From: Paramecium tetraurelia
Taxonomy: Eukaryota; Ciliophora; Oligohymenophorea; Peniculida; Parameciidae
Reading direction: 5' to 3'
DNA: 64,000 nucleotides
NCBI RefSeq assembly: GCF_000165425.1
Contig: NW_001798989.1
Coordinates: 248,001-312,000 of the forward strand
Shown here: piece by piece, positions 47,888-60,400 of the stretch
Layout: each line of letters begins with the position of its first letter
Position numbering within the stretch: the stretch's first letter is position 1
The notes under the pieces: generated by a model
What the model saw: the letters and a program-made list of their open reading frames with translations, nothing else
Told to the model about the DNA's origin: nothing
Databases searched by the model: none
Made by a program: the position numbers and the translations under genes

Positions 47888-48877
47888 TCAGATTTTTCTA
47901 AAATTACACCTTCTAGTTTAATCATATTTAATTTCATCAGATTGAGGTATTTTAGTTTTTCGATTAAAATATTCATTCATGTTTGAAGTGATTTAGTTTT
48001 ATGCTATAATTTATGTATTATATTCCTATTAAAAGTACATAAAGGATAGATAAGAATCGTCTTCCTAATCGTAGAGGTGAAATTTTTTTGGGATTATATT
48101 CACTTCAAATTGTTAACCATTATAATTGATTGCTGGCATTGAATTTTTAAGTTATCGATGAGCCCCTTGAAACATTCCTTGAAGTATTTTCAAAAATTAT
48201 TGATTTTCATTGGGAAAACACCAGGGCAATAAGCCTGTCTGATTAACATAATCCTGCAACATCTCTTCATTGATTCCAATTAATTACAGATATTAAGCAT
48301 TGATGGATTTTATCAATGTTGTTATTCTACCTTTTTGCTTCTTTTAAATATATACAACAAATGAGTTTTTAATGCTGTTTTCGTATTCTTACACTTCTTT
48401 CTCATTAGAAATGGGCAAATTATCGAGTTTCAATATATTGAAATGAAATAACTCAAATTGTTATCCTAAATTTGGATGATATTATTCTAATGTATTTTTT
48501 ACAACTTCGAGAGGAGTGAAGGGCCTATCGATTGGCTCGAAATAAAATATATAGTTGTTTTGATGTTTGTCATACCTAACAATTCTATAATTATACAAAA
48601 TTGGATCTATAGGCAAAGCCCCTAACTAGAGATAGGGATCCAATTGTAATGGAAATAACATGTCTGATTCTAGTCGAAAATATACGTGTAGGGAAATTTA
48701 AGCTGGGATTGATTGACTAATTTGAATAATTTACTTGAGTTTCGAAACATCTACATCACTACCAAATTTGAATTCTATGGTATATTAATTTCTTCTTTTT
48801 TCCTTCTTGATCACTTTGGATAAGGAAATGGTTTTTTCTTCTCTAGCCTCTTTTTGTTATTTTAGAAAATTAGACAT
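47888..48877 (-). CDS. Unidentified soluble protein, 329 aa
   Basis: One intronless frame of 330 codons, ATG 48875-48877 to TGA 47888-47890. A basic, charged N-terminus (EKTISLSKVIKKEKRR) precedes a mixed alpha/beta body (PAQISLHVYFRLESDMLF, YIFYFEPIDRPFTPLEVVK). No membrane segment and no Cys clusters. It converges with the broken gene at 46638 with a spacer of about 100 bp. No family recognised. Confidence 0.65.
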
Positions 48878-49104
48878 CTGAAATGTGTATAATTTTAATG
48901 ATAATAATATTTGTAAAGGAATTAAATCTTAATAACAATAAATTTGGTTGAGAATAAATCTCAAGTTTAGAAATCAATATATTCAGTCAAATAAATTAAA
49001 ATAAAATTAGATTACTGTAGAACTTTCTTAAAAAAAATTAGTGAATCTCCAAAGAGTAATTTAGAAGAAGATATAAATGAATAAGTTAATATGTACTTAA
49101 ATAC

Positions 49105-51098
49105 TCATTCTTGGGATCTCACCATCATAGCAGGAAGAACAGGTAACTGATTAGCCATATCTTCCTCTAAATCTGGCTGAAAATTGGACTTTGGAGATTC
49201 AATATCAGAGAATTATAGTTGTAATTTCATAGGACTATCTTAAAATATGTTTTCCAATTTTTAAGTATTGCAATACAAATTCTCGAATAACTCCAGAATA
49301 TCCTCATCAAGAATGTCGAGGATTTTTTTATCAACTTCTGAAATTTCATGTTTTTGCTAGATTTTTACATAAGCAACGAAAGCCTCTTATAATCTCATAA
49401 ATTCAGGTTTTTCATCCTGCAGAATAACTTTATAGGCTTATTTTTATTCAACAACTTTCATTTTTTTTTGGAATTCTTCTCCAAACATAGCTTCCGGAAT
49501 AATTGGCTTAGGCAAATAATTAAACAGTTTTTATTATTGTTCATTAAGTAAGATTAGTTTTAATCTATCAATTTCATAAACTTTTGAAATTAAATTTGCA
49601 ATATCTAATTTATTCATAAATTTTTCAGTTGCATAATTAATAAGTTACTTCTCCTTCTTTTTGCACCCAAAACTCATCAAAATAATATCTCTCATAGATA
49701 AGTTAAGAGATTATTTCCTTTTTTTCAATAGTTAAATCATTTGCTTATAATTGTTGACTTTATCAACACTTTTAACGAAAATAGATTTGCTCATTGATTT
49801 TTGGCCTTGAAGAGAACGTTTACTTGTAAAAGATTTCCGACTTTCAACATCTAATTATTAGGAACCTAAAACATTAACTTTTTATGCAGATTAAGATTTT
49901 TTGACATCTTCTTTGACTTCATCAATAGAATCTGAACTGTGAAGAACCTCACTATTTGAACCTTCAAATCTAAATAATTTGTTAGCCATCTGTAAATTCA
50001 TGAAGGTTGAAGTTAATGGTTACAATAATGCACTCATGGCTAAGAATAAAATCTACCAGAGGCCACCAACGTTTCCAAAGATGTCTTATAGTTTTTAATA
50101 TTCTCTATTATAAAAACCTTATCTTGAATCCAAGTTTATTACATGTTAGATAATAAATTAATTATTATAATTATCCTGACTTTCTCGATTTTATGATTAG
50201 ATCAATCCATACTCTGTCTTTATGTCTTCCATAATATATCCAGTATCTGTATCAGATTCAATAATTTTGAAGTTCTAGAAAATCGATTTAGAAGTTGAAT
50301 TTGAGAATGTTGTGTATTATAAGTTAATTATGTCTTTGAATGGAGTTCCAGGATTTTTCATTTAAATTAGATTATCAATTAGATGAACTGCATAATATCC
50401 TGTTTACAATTCCTTCCATATTTGCTCTTTTGGAGCGCAATCAGTTTTATTTGTGGTGTTCTTACATTAAGCTATTGTAATTTGTAAATATTAATATACT
50501 GTTCCTTAAACTGTCCCTTGAAGTTGCTAAAAAGTTTTTAAATAATACTTACAGGGGGATTTTCTTGCCATTATTTTACATTCAAACATTAGACAAAACC
50601 AAGTTTTATTTTTGAAAAATAGGCTTTTTGCAAATCTGTTACGAAATGTTAATCACCGCAAGGCTCCGTTGGGTATATGGTACAACTGTTTAGACTGATA
50701 AAAATTACTTTTAAGATATCACTGTTTTATTAGTAGTTGGGTCTAATGATCTAACTCTTTTGCAATTCTAAACCGACATTGTAAAGTGCGTTCCTAAAGT
50801 TTAAAGAGAGCCCAATGATATGTTAGCCATTGTTATGCCAATAGTATAATTTTTCATTTCCAGAGGGTATGCCTGAATTATAATGAACACTTACATTTGT
50901 ATCCACAACTTATTCTTCAGACATCGTTACTCTAGGGCCTGTTTGAGCATATAAATCCTCCAATTGAATCAATGTATAAAGAACACAGACAATTGAAAGA
51001 CCTATCGTAAACAAAAATCCCAAGGATGTTGTAAATTTTTCTTATTTTAAAATTTTAAAAGCAGGAGGTGATCCAAACAGGTCCAAACCTCCATACAT
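49105..51098 (-). CDS. Two-TM ciliate membrane protein with large ectodomain, 655 aa
   Basis: One 26-nt intron (GTAAGT...TAG, near 50530) gives exactly 656 codons. The N-terminus carries TM1 (TSLGFLFTIGLSIVCVLYTL) after a short cytosolic start. A roughly 280-residue loop with several Cys follows, then GNVGGLWQILFLAMSALLQP as TM2 and a long cytosolic tail with Ser-rich and helical acidic segments. This two-TM layout with an RxGFYNxEYxKLQDIFGNVGG-like lead-in is, to my knowledge, a recurrent uncharacterised ciliate family; function unknown. Confidence 0.7.
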
Positions 51099-52571
51099 CT
51101 TTCTGAAACAAGTCTAGGTTTAATTTTTATTCTTTTTTTGATATTTGAGCATTTAATTTATCAAATCTAAATTCTTTAATTTCAAACTTTTAATTTGTAG
51201 TTATATTCAAGAATTTTTGATACATCCTGCATCAAGATGTTAAAATATGATATCAGATTTATAATAATATTGCAAAAATAATTAAAGATTAAGATAATTA
51301 TTTATTTCATTTCATACATTAATTATATAACTATTTATTATTCTATAATCGCAATAAATTATATTATTTAATGTTTCAAAAATTTATTGATCGTAGATCA
51401 TAAATAATCACATGATTCGAATAATCTTATCTAATGGAAAGTGTTCCACTATGGTAGAATAATAAGATAAACAACAATTCTAATTTTAGTTCAGAATTAT
51501 ATATATATTTATATTGAAACTATTATTACGGTATTTCTATTATATCCAAAAACCTCTATAAATATTAAATAGTCAATATAATCTAAACTATATTAAAATT
51601 ATTCTTTCTAATTAATAACTATTTATAAATTGTCCAGCATTTTTTATTAAAAAACCTCATTTAAGTCAGTTTTTAACATAATAATTACTTGCAATTTCAT
51701 CCAGGCCTAACATGTTTTATTTTTGTAATTTTTAATCAAATATCATTCTTTTCTATGTTATTACCTAATTTTTTTGCATATTTTGTACGTTGGTAGTTCA
51801 AACGTTTTTAATTAAATTCATAATGTTTTTTACTATTGTGTTAAATTTTTTTCAGTTTTAACATAACTATCACTCAAAATATAAGTTATAAACTGTCTAA
51901 ATTTTTAGAACTTCTTAGAGTGTATAGTAAATCAAAAATTAAGGATTGTAATACTTATTTTTATTTAAGCTTTTCACAACTATTCCACCATCCTATTAGA
52001 TTGTGTTACTTATTATATGTGTATTAATTATTTGATTCCTTTTATAGTAATAAATGTGATGTAATAATTGTCCTCTTTAAATCACTCGAAGAGCATTATA
52101 AATATAATAATAAAAGCATTAAGCATAATCTAAGTTCCTGGTTAGATTCAAAGCATTGAAGGCGGCTTATTTTAGACAATTTCAGATGAAAATTGATTTA
52201 CAAGCTTCAGGTAAAAAATCAATTTCCATTGAATTGGATTTGCTTATTTTATTCCTAATGTTAATTCTAAGATGTTGATATTACATGTGGGAATATTTTA
52301 ACAGTTAGATTTAAAGTTCCTTTTTTTCATATTGTTGGAAGATTCAATTAAGTTTCAACATAAAAAATTAGATAGAAATTGGTCTGATTATTTATAATTT
52401 ATTTTTTATCATGATAGTTTTATAAAAAAATGTGTTATTTCTATGAATTTAAAGAACTCCTCTAAGCATTCTCTAATTAATCAATCTGTGGATAAATTTA
52501 GAGTTAAAAATAACTAGAAGGGGAGACTTATTAACAAAATAATTTATATATAAATTTATAAGTCAATTTTC
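51099..52571. other. 1.5-kb AT-rich region with possible gene remnants
   Basis: No intact gene. Near 52130-52400 two frames read briefly like protein (VPGQIQSIEGGLFQTISDEN; DVDITCGNILTVRFKVPFFH) and are soon stopped, suggesting a decayed gene or an N-terminal extension of the next one. The downstream gene's frame is open upstream to about 52220, but with noncoding-like composition. The rest shows nothing. Confidence 0.3.
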
Positions 52572-54232
52572 ATGGAGTAACTGCTTGAACGATATCAAGA
52601 ATTAGAAAAACGTAATTCCGAAGAATTAGAACATGATAAATCAATAACTCATTTATTGTACATAGAAGGATTTAAGTGGGACGATTTAGAAAAGATAAAG
52701 AAAATACATAAAATTTCACAATCTAAGGTAGAAAAGAGAATAACTTTAGTTTAAGATGTAATAATAAAAGCATAGTATAGTTTGGGTTATTGAGAAGAGA
52801 TGTAGAGCCACATTCAACAGAAAATGAGTATTGCAAAAAGTTGCTGAAGGACATTGACATGCATATAAATTCGATTATGTTTGAGATTGACAAATTGGAA
52901 CAGTTGAAACAAAAATCACAGAGATTCTTAAGATTATAAAGTTAACCCAATTTAAAACCTGAGACTGCTCCAACTGATGTAATGACCCAAACAGGAGGCT
53001 TATTATCTAGTACAAGTGATGGCTAAACTCGGATGTATAAGAGCAGTTTTCAGTTTTATCGAGCCTAAAGGGATTAATAGATTCAATCACATAATCAGAA
53101 GTGGATAGAGAAATAATATAGCATTCAGAGAAAATTAATTGAAGATGAAAAAGAGTTTTAGAAGTTTCGTTTTGAGATTGAAGCAAAGTAAGTGAGGGCT
53201 GAAATGAATTTGGAGGAATATTAGTAATGGCAGGCTCGGTAATTGAAAGAACAAGAGGAGTTGAATTCGAAGAGATTGCAATTGCACAAAGATCGAATGT
53301 TAAAAGATCAATAACAAAGGTAGGCCATATTGGAGGACAAGATGTAGAGAAAAGAAAAATAATTAAAAAAGTAGATTTCGTTGCTACAAGATTTTCATGA
53401 AGAATAAAAACAAATAAAAGAGGAACACTTCTAAAAGATTCTGTAAAAGTCAATGGGTGCTTTGAATGACAAGGACAAATTTAATCAATATTAGAAGGAG
53501 ATATCGGAAAAAAAAGAATAGGAAAACTTAAGGAAATTGAAGTATATAGAGGAATCTAAGTAATGGACTAAGCAATAGTTGCAACAACAGGCAGACTTAA
53601 AGTAATAGAAGATAGAGAGAGCAAATGTATATGATGATTTTGTTATAATCATAGTTAATTTTAACAAGATAGGATATGCAAAGAAGAGAGAAATTCGAAG
53701 AGAAGGAAAAGAAATAATTAACATACATGGAGAAGTGTAAGAAGACGTTTTCAGAGTATTAGCACATGATTAATAAAGAGAAAGAAGATAAAATGCACAA
53801 TTTTTAGATTGTAATTTGTTGGGTGATGTTTTAATTAGAATAAAGCCATAGAGGATGCGAGCAGAGAGTAACTGATTAAGTATCAATTCGAGAGGAGATC
53901 AAATAGTTAGGCCTAGGCTTAGAGATTGATGGAGAGGAGATTGAAGATATTCTAGGAGGAGAAGGCAGGAGAGCATTTGATAAAATAGTTAGAGATTAAT
54001 CAGAGATTGAATAAATTGGAGTGGGAACAGGAATTAAAGAGGATGAAACAATAGATGTTGGAGGAGGAATAGAGATAACGATAATTGATGATTGAGTATA
54101 ATGATAGATTTAGATTGTAGGAAGGATGCGAGGGAGACGATGAGGGAGAGGGAAAAGAATACTCGAAAGTTGGAAATAGAAAAGGAGTTGAGAGAGAAGG
54201 AGATGAAGACTTTGAAGTATTAGAAGGTCTGA
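52572..54232 (+). CDS. Long coiled-coil protein, 518 aa
   Basis: ATG 52572 to TGA 54230-54232 with introns 52758-52780 (23), 53627-53654 (28), 53811-53838 (28) and 54096-54120 (25) gives exactly 519 codons. After about 150 residues the protein is an almost unbroken coiled coil rich in E/K/Q/R (for example RQLKEQEELNSKRLQLHKDR). This is the style of axonemal, basal-body and cortical proteins, but no specific family motif is seen. It may be slightly longer at the N-terminus because the frame is open upstream. Confidence 0.72.
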
Positions 54233-54287
54233 ATGAATTACAAGTGATAAGAAAATTAGTAAATTTAATTATTTATATTTGAATTTA

Positions 54288-55820
54288 ATGAATAACAAAC
54301 AAGACATTGCCAACTGTAAATTCTGCAAATTCAGGTAGATCAGAATTATGGAGAAGGAGATACATGAAAAGTATTCGATAAATATGAAGGAATAGATACT
54401 TTGAGTAGTTCAACTTCTACTTTGCTAAGCCGATAACAGAAATATTAGCAAATGTTCCTGTGGATCATGTCATTCTGTTTAAAGACTAATTGTACTTGCA
54501 TGATGAAAACGAATATATGAAGCGGTTTTATTAAAGGGAAGAGTAAGATCCGAGGTTAAATTTACTTTGCAATTTCTACTTTGAGTAACATAAAGTAAAT
54601 CATGAAACATTATACAACAATAGATGATATAACCAAATCTATGTAAAGTTAATGCTCATAAGTTTATGGAGAAGAGATAGAATAAATTGCTAAAATTACA
54701 ATAAAAAGCATAAAATAGTTAGAACCAACAACCAATTACTAAGAAGATGATTCCAGATCATATTTTTAGTGAAAATTATGTTGAATCCGTATCTGAGTAG
54801 TATCGACATACTTATTTAGTTCCTATCCGAAGGAACAAATTTCTTGGGACAGCAAATCTCATAATATCTATGAGGTATCATAAGTTGAAGCATAGAAATC
54901 AATACCAATCAACAAACCAACATAATAATGCTAATGTTCAATTGTCAATATATCTGGAGATCATAACAAATTGTTTAATTGTTAAAATGACCAAGAACTA
55001 GATAATGTCTTTAATGATCTAAATGGATAAACATCAAGGAATTTGTCAGCTGTAACTAAGGTTCCACTTAAGAAGAAACCCCCCTCAAGTTCGAATGCTA
55101 AGAAGAACCCTCCATCTCAATTATCTCAATAGCCTAAGATACCAGTTCCCCCTTTGAAACTACAAGAAAGTGCCAAATCTTCAACTACAGCATGTCCAAA
55201 TAATAACAAATCCACGAGCATCCAATCATTAATGAAGAAATACGATCAAATATTACAAAAGCGATTCTAAGTCAAGGAAATACTCACAGAACGCAATGAC
55301 ACTCGCTATGGTCCAGGTTATGGTACAAGCTGTGGTGTTGGTACTGTTAGAGGTGAAGGTGGATCATCAAAAAAGCAAATAACAGATGAAATGCTGCTTA
55401 AACTTATTTAAAATATGAAGAAATCCAAAAATAAATCTGATAACTACCAATTTCATGCATCATACAAGAGTGTCGTCTAATAAGCATAAAGTGGACCCAC
55501 TCAATCATGTACATTTGAGAAGGAAAATGAGAAGAAGAAAAAATATCAAGTTTATTTGGTATAGTTTAATTATTAATAGGATAGCCGAAATAGATAAAGA
55601 AGAATCCTTCGCAGATGTCTTCACCCACCACTGTTTAGAAGTAAGGGATTTAAGTTATGTTAGTACTTGTTCTCCTTCTATGTTGTTGAGGTCACTATCA
55701 AATCCATCGATGGCTCCTTCACCGTTGCGGAGACTGGAAATAAAAGTCAATCTTAATAAGTTAATTCAATAGTAAGAACAGGAAATTGGGTATTGGACTT
55801 AAAGATGCAAAGTTCGTTGA
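54288..55820 (+). CDS. Unidentified protein with Gln/Ser-rich linker and Gly-rich patch, 468 aa
   Basis: Five introns (25, 29, 23, 26 and 23 nt) lead to exactly 469 codons from ATG 54288 to TGA 55818-55820. The start has a CKFC pair (NCKFCKF) and the block FYFAKPITEILANVPVDHV. A disordered S/T/P/K-rich region follows, then RYGPGYGTSCGVGTVRGEGG and a helical lead into a Ser/Pro-rich tail (SPSMLLRSLSNPSMAPSPLR). Standard-code frames here are fragments. No family recognised; it lies in a row with two coiled-coil genes, all on the plus strand. Confidence 0.62.
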
Positions 55821-55909
55821 GTTTCATTTAGTCGATTAGTTGATTAAAATACAAATTGTGTTTTATAAATTTATTTTAATATACTAACTACCTTAAAATC
55901 AAATTAAGG

Positions 55910-56865
55910 ATGAGCATTAATTATGCCTGTAATGTATTTTAGCCATATTTAAAGAGTTAAGAAAATCCGGCAGAAGACAATCCGTAAACACAGACTTCAT
56001 GCAATATCACAAACTATCTTAAGTATTTAATTGTGAAGTATATAAGGATAAGACTTTCACAGAATCCTTTCCCGTATCGCTTCAAAGAACTAAACCCAAC
56101 TTCAAGAATCAACTATCGTAACTAGAATTGTATGATTGATTATAATAATTAAGCGATGATCATTAAATTGACTTCAAGAATCACCCATTTACATTTTAGG
56201 ACAAGATCAATTAGAAAACAGAAGTAACCAAAAAGAAATTCGTGTTTGATGAGCATCAATCAACCAAACAAGGAGAGTTTAAGAATTTTATGAGTGCAAT
56301 GGATGATTATATTAACCTTTTAAATGAAAGTTCTGATTGCTTAACTTTGAATTCAGAAAATTACAGTTAGTTAGAAAACATCCTATTTGCCAAATTCAAC
56401 ATTATCAGATAGAAACACGAGGAGTTGAACAAAAAATACAAGATGGCATAATAGAATTTTAAAGCTCAAAGATACTAAAATTAGTTACTCAAAAAGTAAA
56501 TTGTGGAGATTCATTCTTTATTGGAAGAGGAAAGATAGAAAAATTATGTGTTGTAAGATGCCAACGAGAAATTGAAAAAGAAGTATAGAGATTTATAAAA
56601 TAAAACGCAATTTGTTCAAAATTCATTTATTTAAGATAGAATGAAATTCGATCATAAACGATAGAATTAATTTTAATAAAGCATATCAGTAGATGAAACT
56701 GATAGAGGTACAACATAGCAAACTTATGAAACAAATGATGATTAATAAAATGTAACTAAATTCTTAAAAACTTAAATGCGAAAATTGAGATAGAACAATT
56801 AATAAATTGATGATTATTCTCGTCTATATAAAAAAATTAGTGAACATAATAATGATGACTTTTGA
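55910..56865 (+). CDS. Coiled-coil protein, 301 aa
   Basis: Two introns, 26 nt (from about 55929) and 24 nt (near 56130), both ending AAG, give exactly 302 codons to TGA 56863-56865. The N-terminus is basic (QLRKSGRRQSVNTDF), the middle polar, and residues about 150-230 form a coiled coil (LLKKQIVEIHSLLEEERQKN). The tail is Q/N/T-rich. Without the two introns the frame breaks at once. No family recognised. Confidence 0.65.
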
Positions 56866-57488
56866 TTAATTTAATTTATTATATAAAGCTGTATTACTGT
56901 ATTACTTGACTATAGATGAACACTTAACAATTGATTTTTATATACAATTTAATTTATATATTATATCAATTCTACTAAAGAATAGCATCTTCAAACTCAG
57001 GATAATTATTCTAAGAACTTTATAATCTCTGAATTATCAAATCTATGTGATTTATTGTAAGATTGAGATATAGATGAACAAATATGAGTTGAGAGTAGGA
57101 AAGTTAAAAGTAATTCTGAAATTTTATATAGTTCATAAATATGAGGAGGAGGAGTAATAAGAATAAAAATTAAAATAGGATTCTTGATTTATAGTTAGTT
57201 TAAATGATATAATTATTAGATGAAATATTTTATAAAACTTTCGTAGTTTTAAACTCTTAAATCAAGCATTATTATATTATGCATCCAAAACTTATTAGAT
57301 TTAGATTGATGAATATGATATTGAAAGGTAGAAATTATATAAAAAGAATAGGACAAGGAAACAATACAATAATGAAGATATTACAAAGAATATGCCTGTA
57401 TTTAGATACAATTTAATGAGATACTCTAATAGAGTGAGGTTAAAAATAATTAAAGAATGTAATCATAATACTTTGAATGAATATATCA
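56866..57488 (+). other. Spacer with a possible small convergent gene
   Basis: From ATG 57071 a frame reads MNKYELRVGKLK. With a 22-nt intron it stays open to about 57420, and another frame (YDIERQKLYKKNRTRKQYNN, ~57280-57510) looks more protein-like but I cannot join it to a start. The second would overlap the 3' end of the giant minus-strand gene by about 20 bp. Treated as unresolved. Confidence 0.3.
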
Positions 57489-60400
57489 TCATTATAATAT
57501 GCACGTAATGAATATTAAAATACTGATTAAAGGTGCATAAGACTGTGCTGGTTGATTGTACTCTAGAATTAATAGTTATGTGTCTTGATACTATTGTGAA
57601 AGACAGTTAGCCTAAATAGGTGAACTTGACCATTATAAAAAGTATTTGAATGAAGTACTATTGTAAGGTTGTACACTGAATTGATAAGTCGATTCTGCAT
57701 TTTGAAGTAGAATAAATTATTCTAATTTAATTCCATTTCCTGTGATACCACGTCTTAAATTGATGGGAGATGAAAAATCTAATTGCGAGATGAATTTTTG
57801 AATTCCAATAAACACAAGCGTGTTTTTGTTATTATTGGTAATACTAATGTTGATATAATTCTATGTCATATTGGCTGTAAGAGTAATTTAATTTTATGCA
57901 GCTGAATAACTAGCTTCGGTGTAATTGACAATCGTAATAAAACGAAGCAAATATGATATTTCTGGATCTGCAGTCGTATTCGTTATTTTCTTGGCAAGTT
58001 TTTAAATAGCCGTTGTATCATTAGCTAATTTACTGATGAATTAATATGTCTTAGCTATTACATCTATGTTCTGTGATGTTAGATAATTATTTAAATAGAA
58101 ATAATAGTTGATATTTGAAGTGGATTCAACCAAAGTCGTGTTTGCGATTCCCTCATAGGATTCATTTAAACTAAGGACATCAGACCATGATTTCTTATTG
58201 TAATACAGTAGATTAGGATTACAGATTTGACATTGTACATCTGTAACATGATGGATGTTGAATAGTAGCAATTCTTTGATACTACATATGAGATTGTTCA
58301 CCTGATTAATAGAAATTTACCTTGAGAATTGCATAATGACGAGAGAATGATTTCTCGTTATTATATTATTGGATTTAGATAAATCGTGAGTTTTTATACT
58401 AGAAATCTTGCCATATTGATTTTTACAAGCAATTTATATTTGCATATCTTGTTCTACTTTATTTAGTTTGATGACTTTATTTGAATTCTTCAGAATACTA
58501 GACATGTAATTAACTTTGTCTTCCCCTATGATTCCGTATAGTATTTATCTAGAGTACAAAGAAGATTGATAAGTAGGTGACACAGTACTTTCCTTTTGTT
58601 TATAATACTATAGATATTAATTCAATGGATTTAGATATTGATACAATCTATATTTGTATAAATTGACATCAATGGAGTAATCTGCAATTATAATTTGTCT
58701 GTTCCTCTAGATATTGAAGGTGTTAGTGAGAGCACTCTTTGGACATATAGACCATAATAGTTATCCATCCATTGAACAATTGACTGTAATTTATGTTGAA
58801 TTAGCATCGATAATAGAATTAACCACTAACTCCTCAGTATTGCTATTCTTAATAACTAATAAGGAAATGGAATCAATTGAGAAAATGTTGGCTTCTTATC
58901 CTGTTAATTAGAATGTCACACTGATTTCATCCCCAATTGATCCTTGACTGGAGGCTTCCAATTGCATATAATAACTTAATTGTTCTCGTGGATTGCCAGA
59001 ATAGAATTGTTGAAGCTGTTTAATACTCATTATAATAGGTGCAGGAGTGATAATGGGATCCTTCACTATAGGTTGGATGTAAAGTTCTGAGGTTGGAATA
59101 CAGGTTGTTTGGAAATAGATTGGTTATGATTTGCCTTCTAAGGGTATTTTGTCACTTGAGATGCTGACAAATATGTGACATTGCTTTTAGGTGTCAATTT
59201 ACAATGCTATTGTAGGTATTATGGAATAATAGTCTATGATTGAGTAACCTTCAACACTGATGGTCTCCTTTTTAGTGGTTCTCTTATCAGTAATCTCTCT
59301 GTCGAAATTCAGATAATAAATCCCACTTCCTACGTCTTGTTTGGAAGATATATGGAAATAATATCCATAGTCTCCTATCTCTATAGTCATGGTGTTAGTG
59401 AGTAACTTAGTGATCTAATATGTTTCTTTGGTGACATCCTCTTCCAAATTTGGATCTACCAATTATATGTAATTGATTCCCAAATTATTATATTTATAAA
59501 TATTGGACACTACTTCATTTGTACCGAAAATGTTTATAGTATTCTAAGTTATACTTATGTTGACTTGTCTATCAAATTAGGTTTGCTGAGTGTTCAAACC
59601 CAGAAACAAATAAATGTCTTATTCGACAACTCCTTTGTAGATAGTGAAAGTGGGATATTGAGTCTGTCCAATCAACGGAATCAACTTTTCATATGAGTTT
59701 TCCTGTTTATTGTAGATGTACCACTAGAATTGTTACTGATTATCTTGTTATTTGAACACTAATGGATTAGGCAAATACTAGATGCAAGGTGGAGCAATGT
59801 AGTTGATCGTTTGCATATTCAAGTCAGTAATAAAGAATTGCACTTCAAATGGGAAATATTGTTATAGGGTATTCAATGACACCAAGTCAGGAGTGATCAA
59901 TGATCGGATTTCCAATTGATATTATTACTATTACCTTGAATTGACTGGATCATAGATCAGATTGATCTTAATTAGTTCTTCTCGCATAAATATACAAGAA
60001 CTGGTATAATTAGTTTTAGTATTATCATTCAGTCGATACAATCTGCATTCTATTGTCAAATTGCTCACTCTTTTTTAAGGGACTCTAAACTCCTCTCCCA
60101 ATTATATTACTATACATTTATCGAAGTTTATCGTTCTGATTGGAGCAGTAAAGTTCACTTTTAAATAGACTTTATTGATTCTTGAAATGTACTAAGAAAA
60201 CTAGACACTGGCATACGGCAACAACCCTGGCAGAGTGGTTTGTATTGGTATATCAATAATATAAGATTGTTCTGAAAAAACCTCCTTGTTGTTTGCCAAT
60301 TGCGATCCTATCCAAATCTTGCCAAATCCATCCAAAGATTTTGGTTAAATGATTGGTCCGATGCTTATATTATACAATTTGTTTGGGTTCATACGAGAAT

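Noticed and set aside
52220-52571. In-frame upstream extension of the coiled-coil gene at 52572
   Set aside because: Composition turns Phe/Ile/Leu-rich and noncoding-like; the ATG at 52572 gives a good start.
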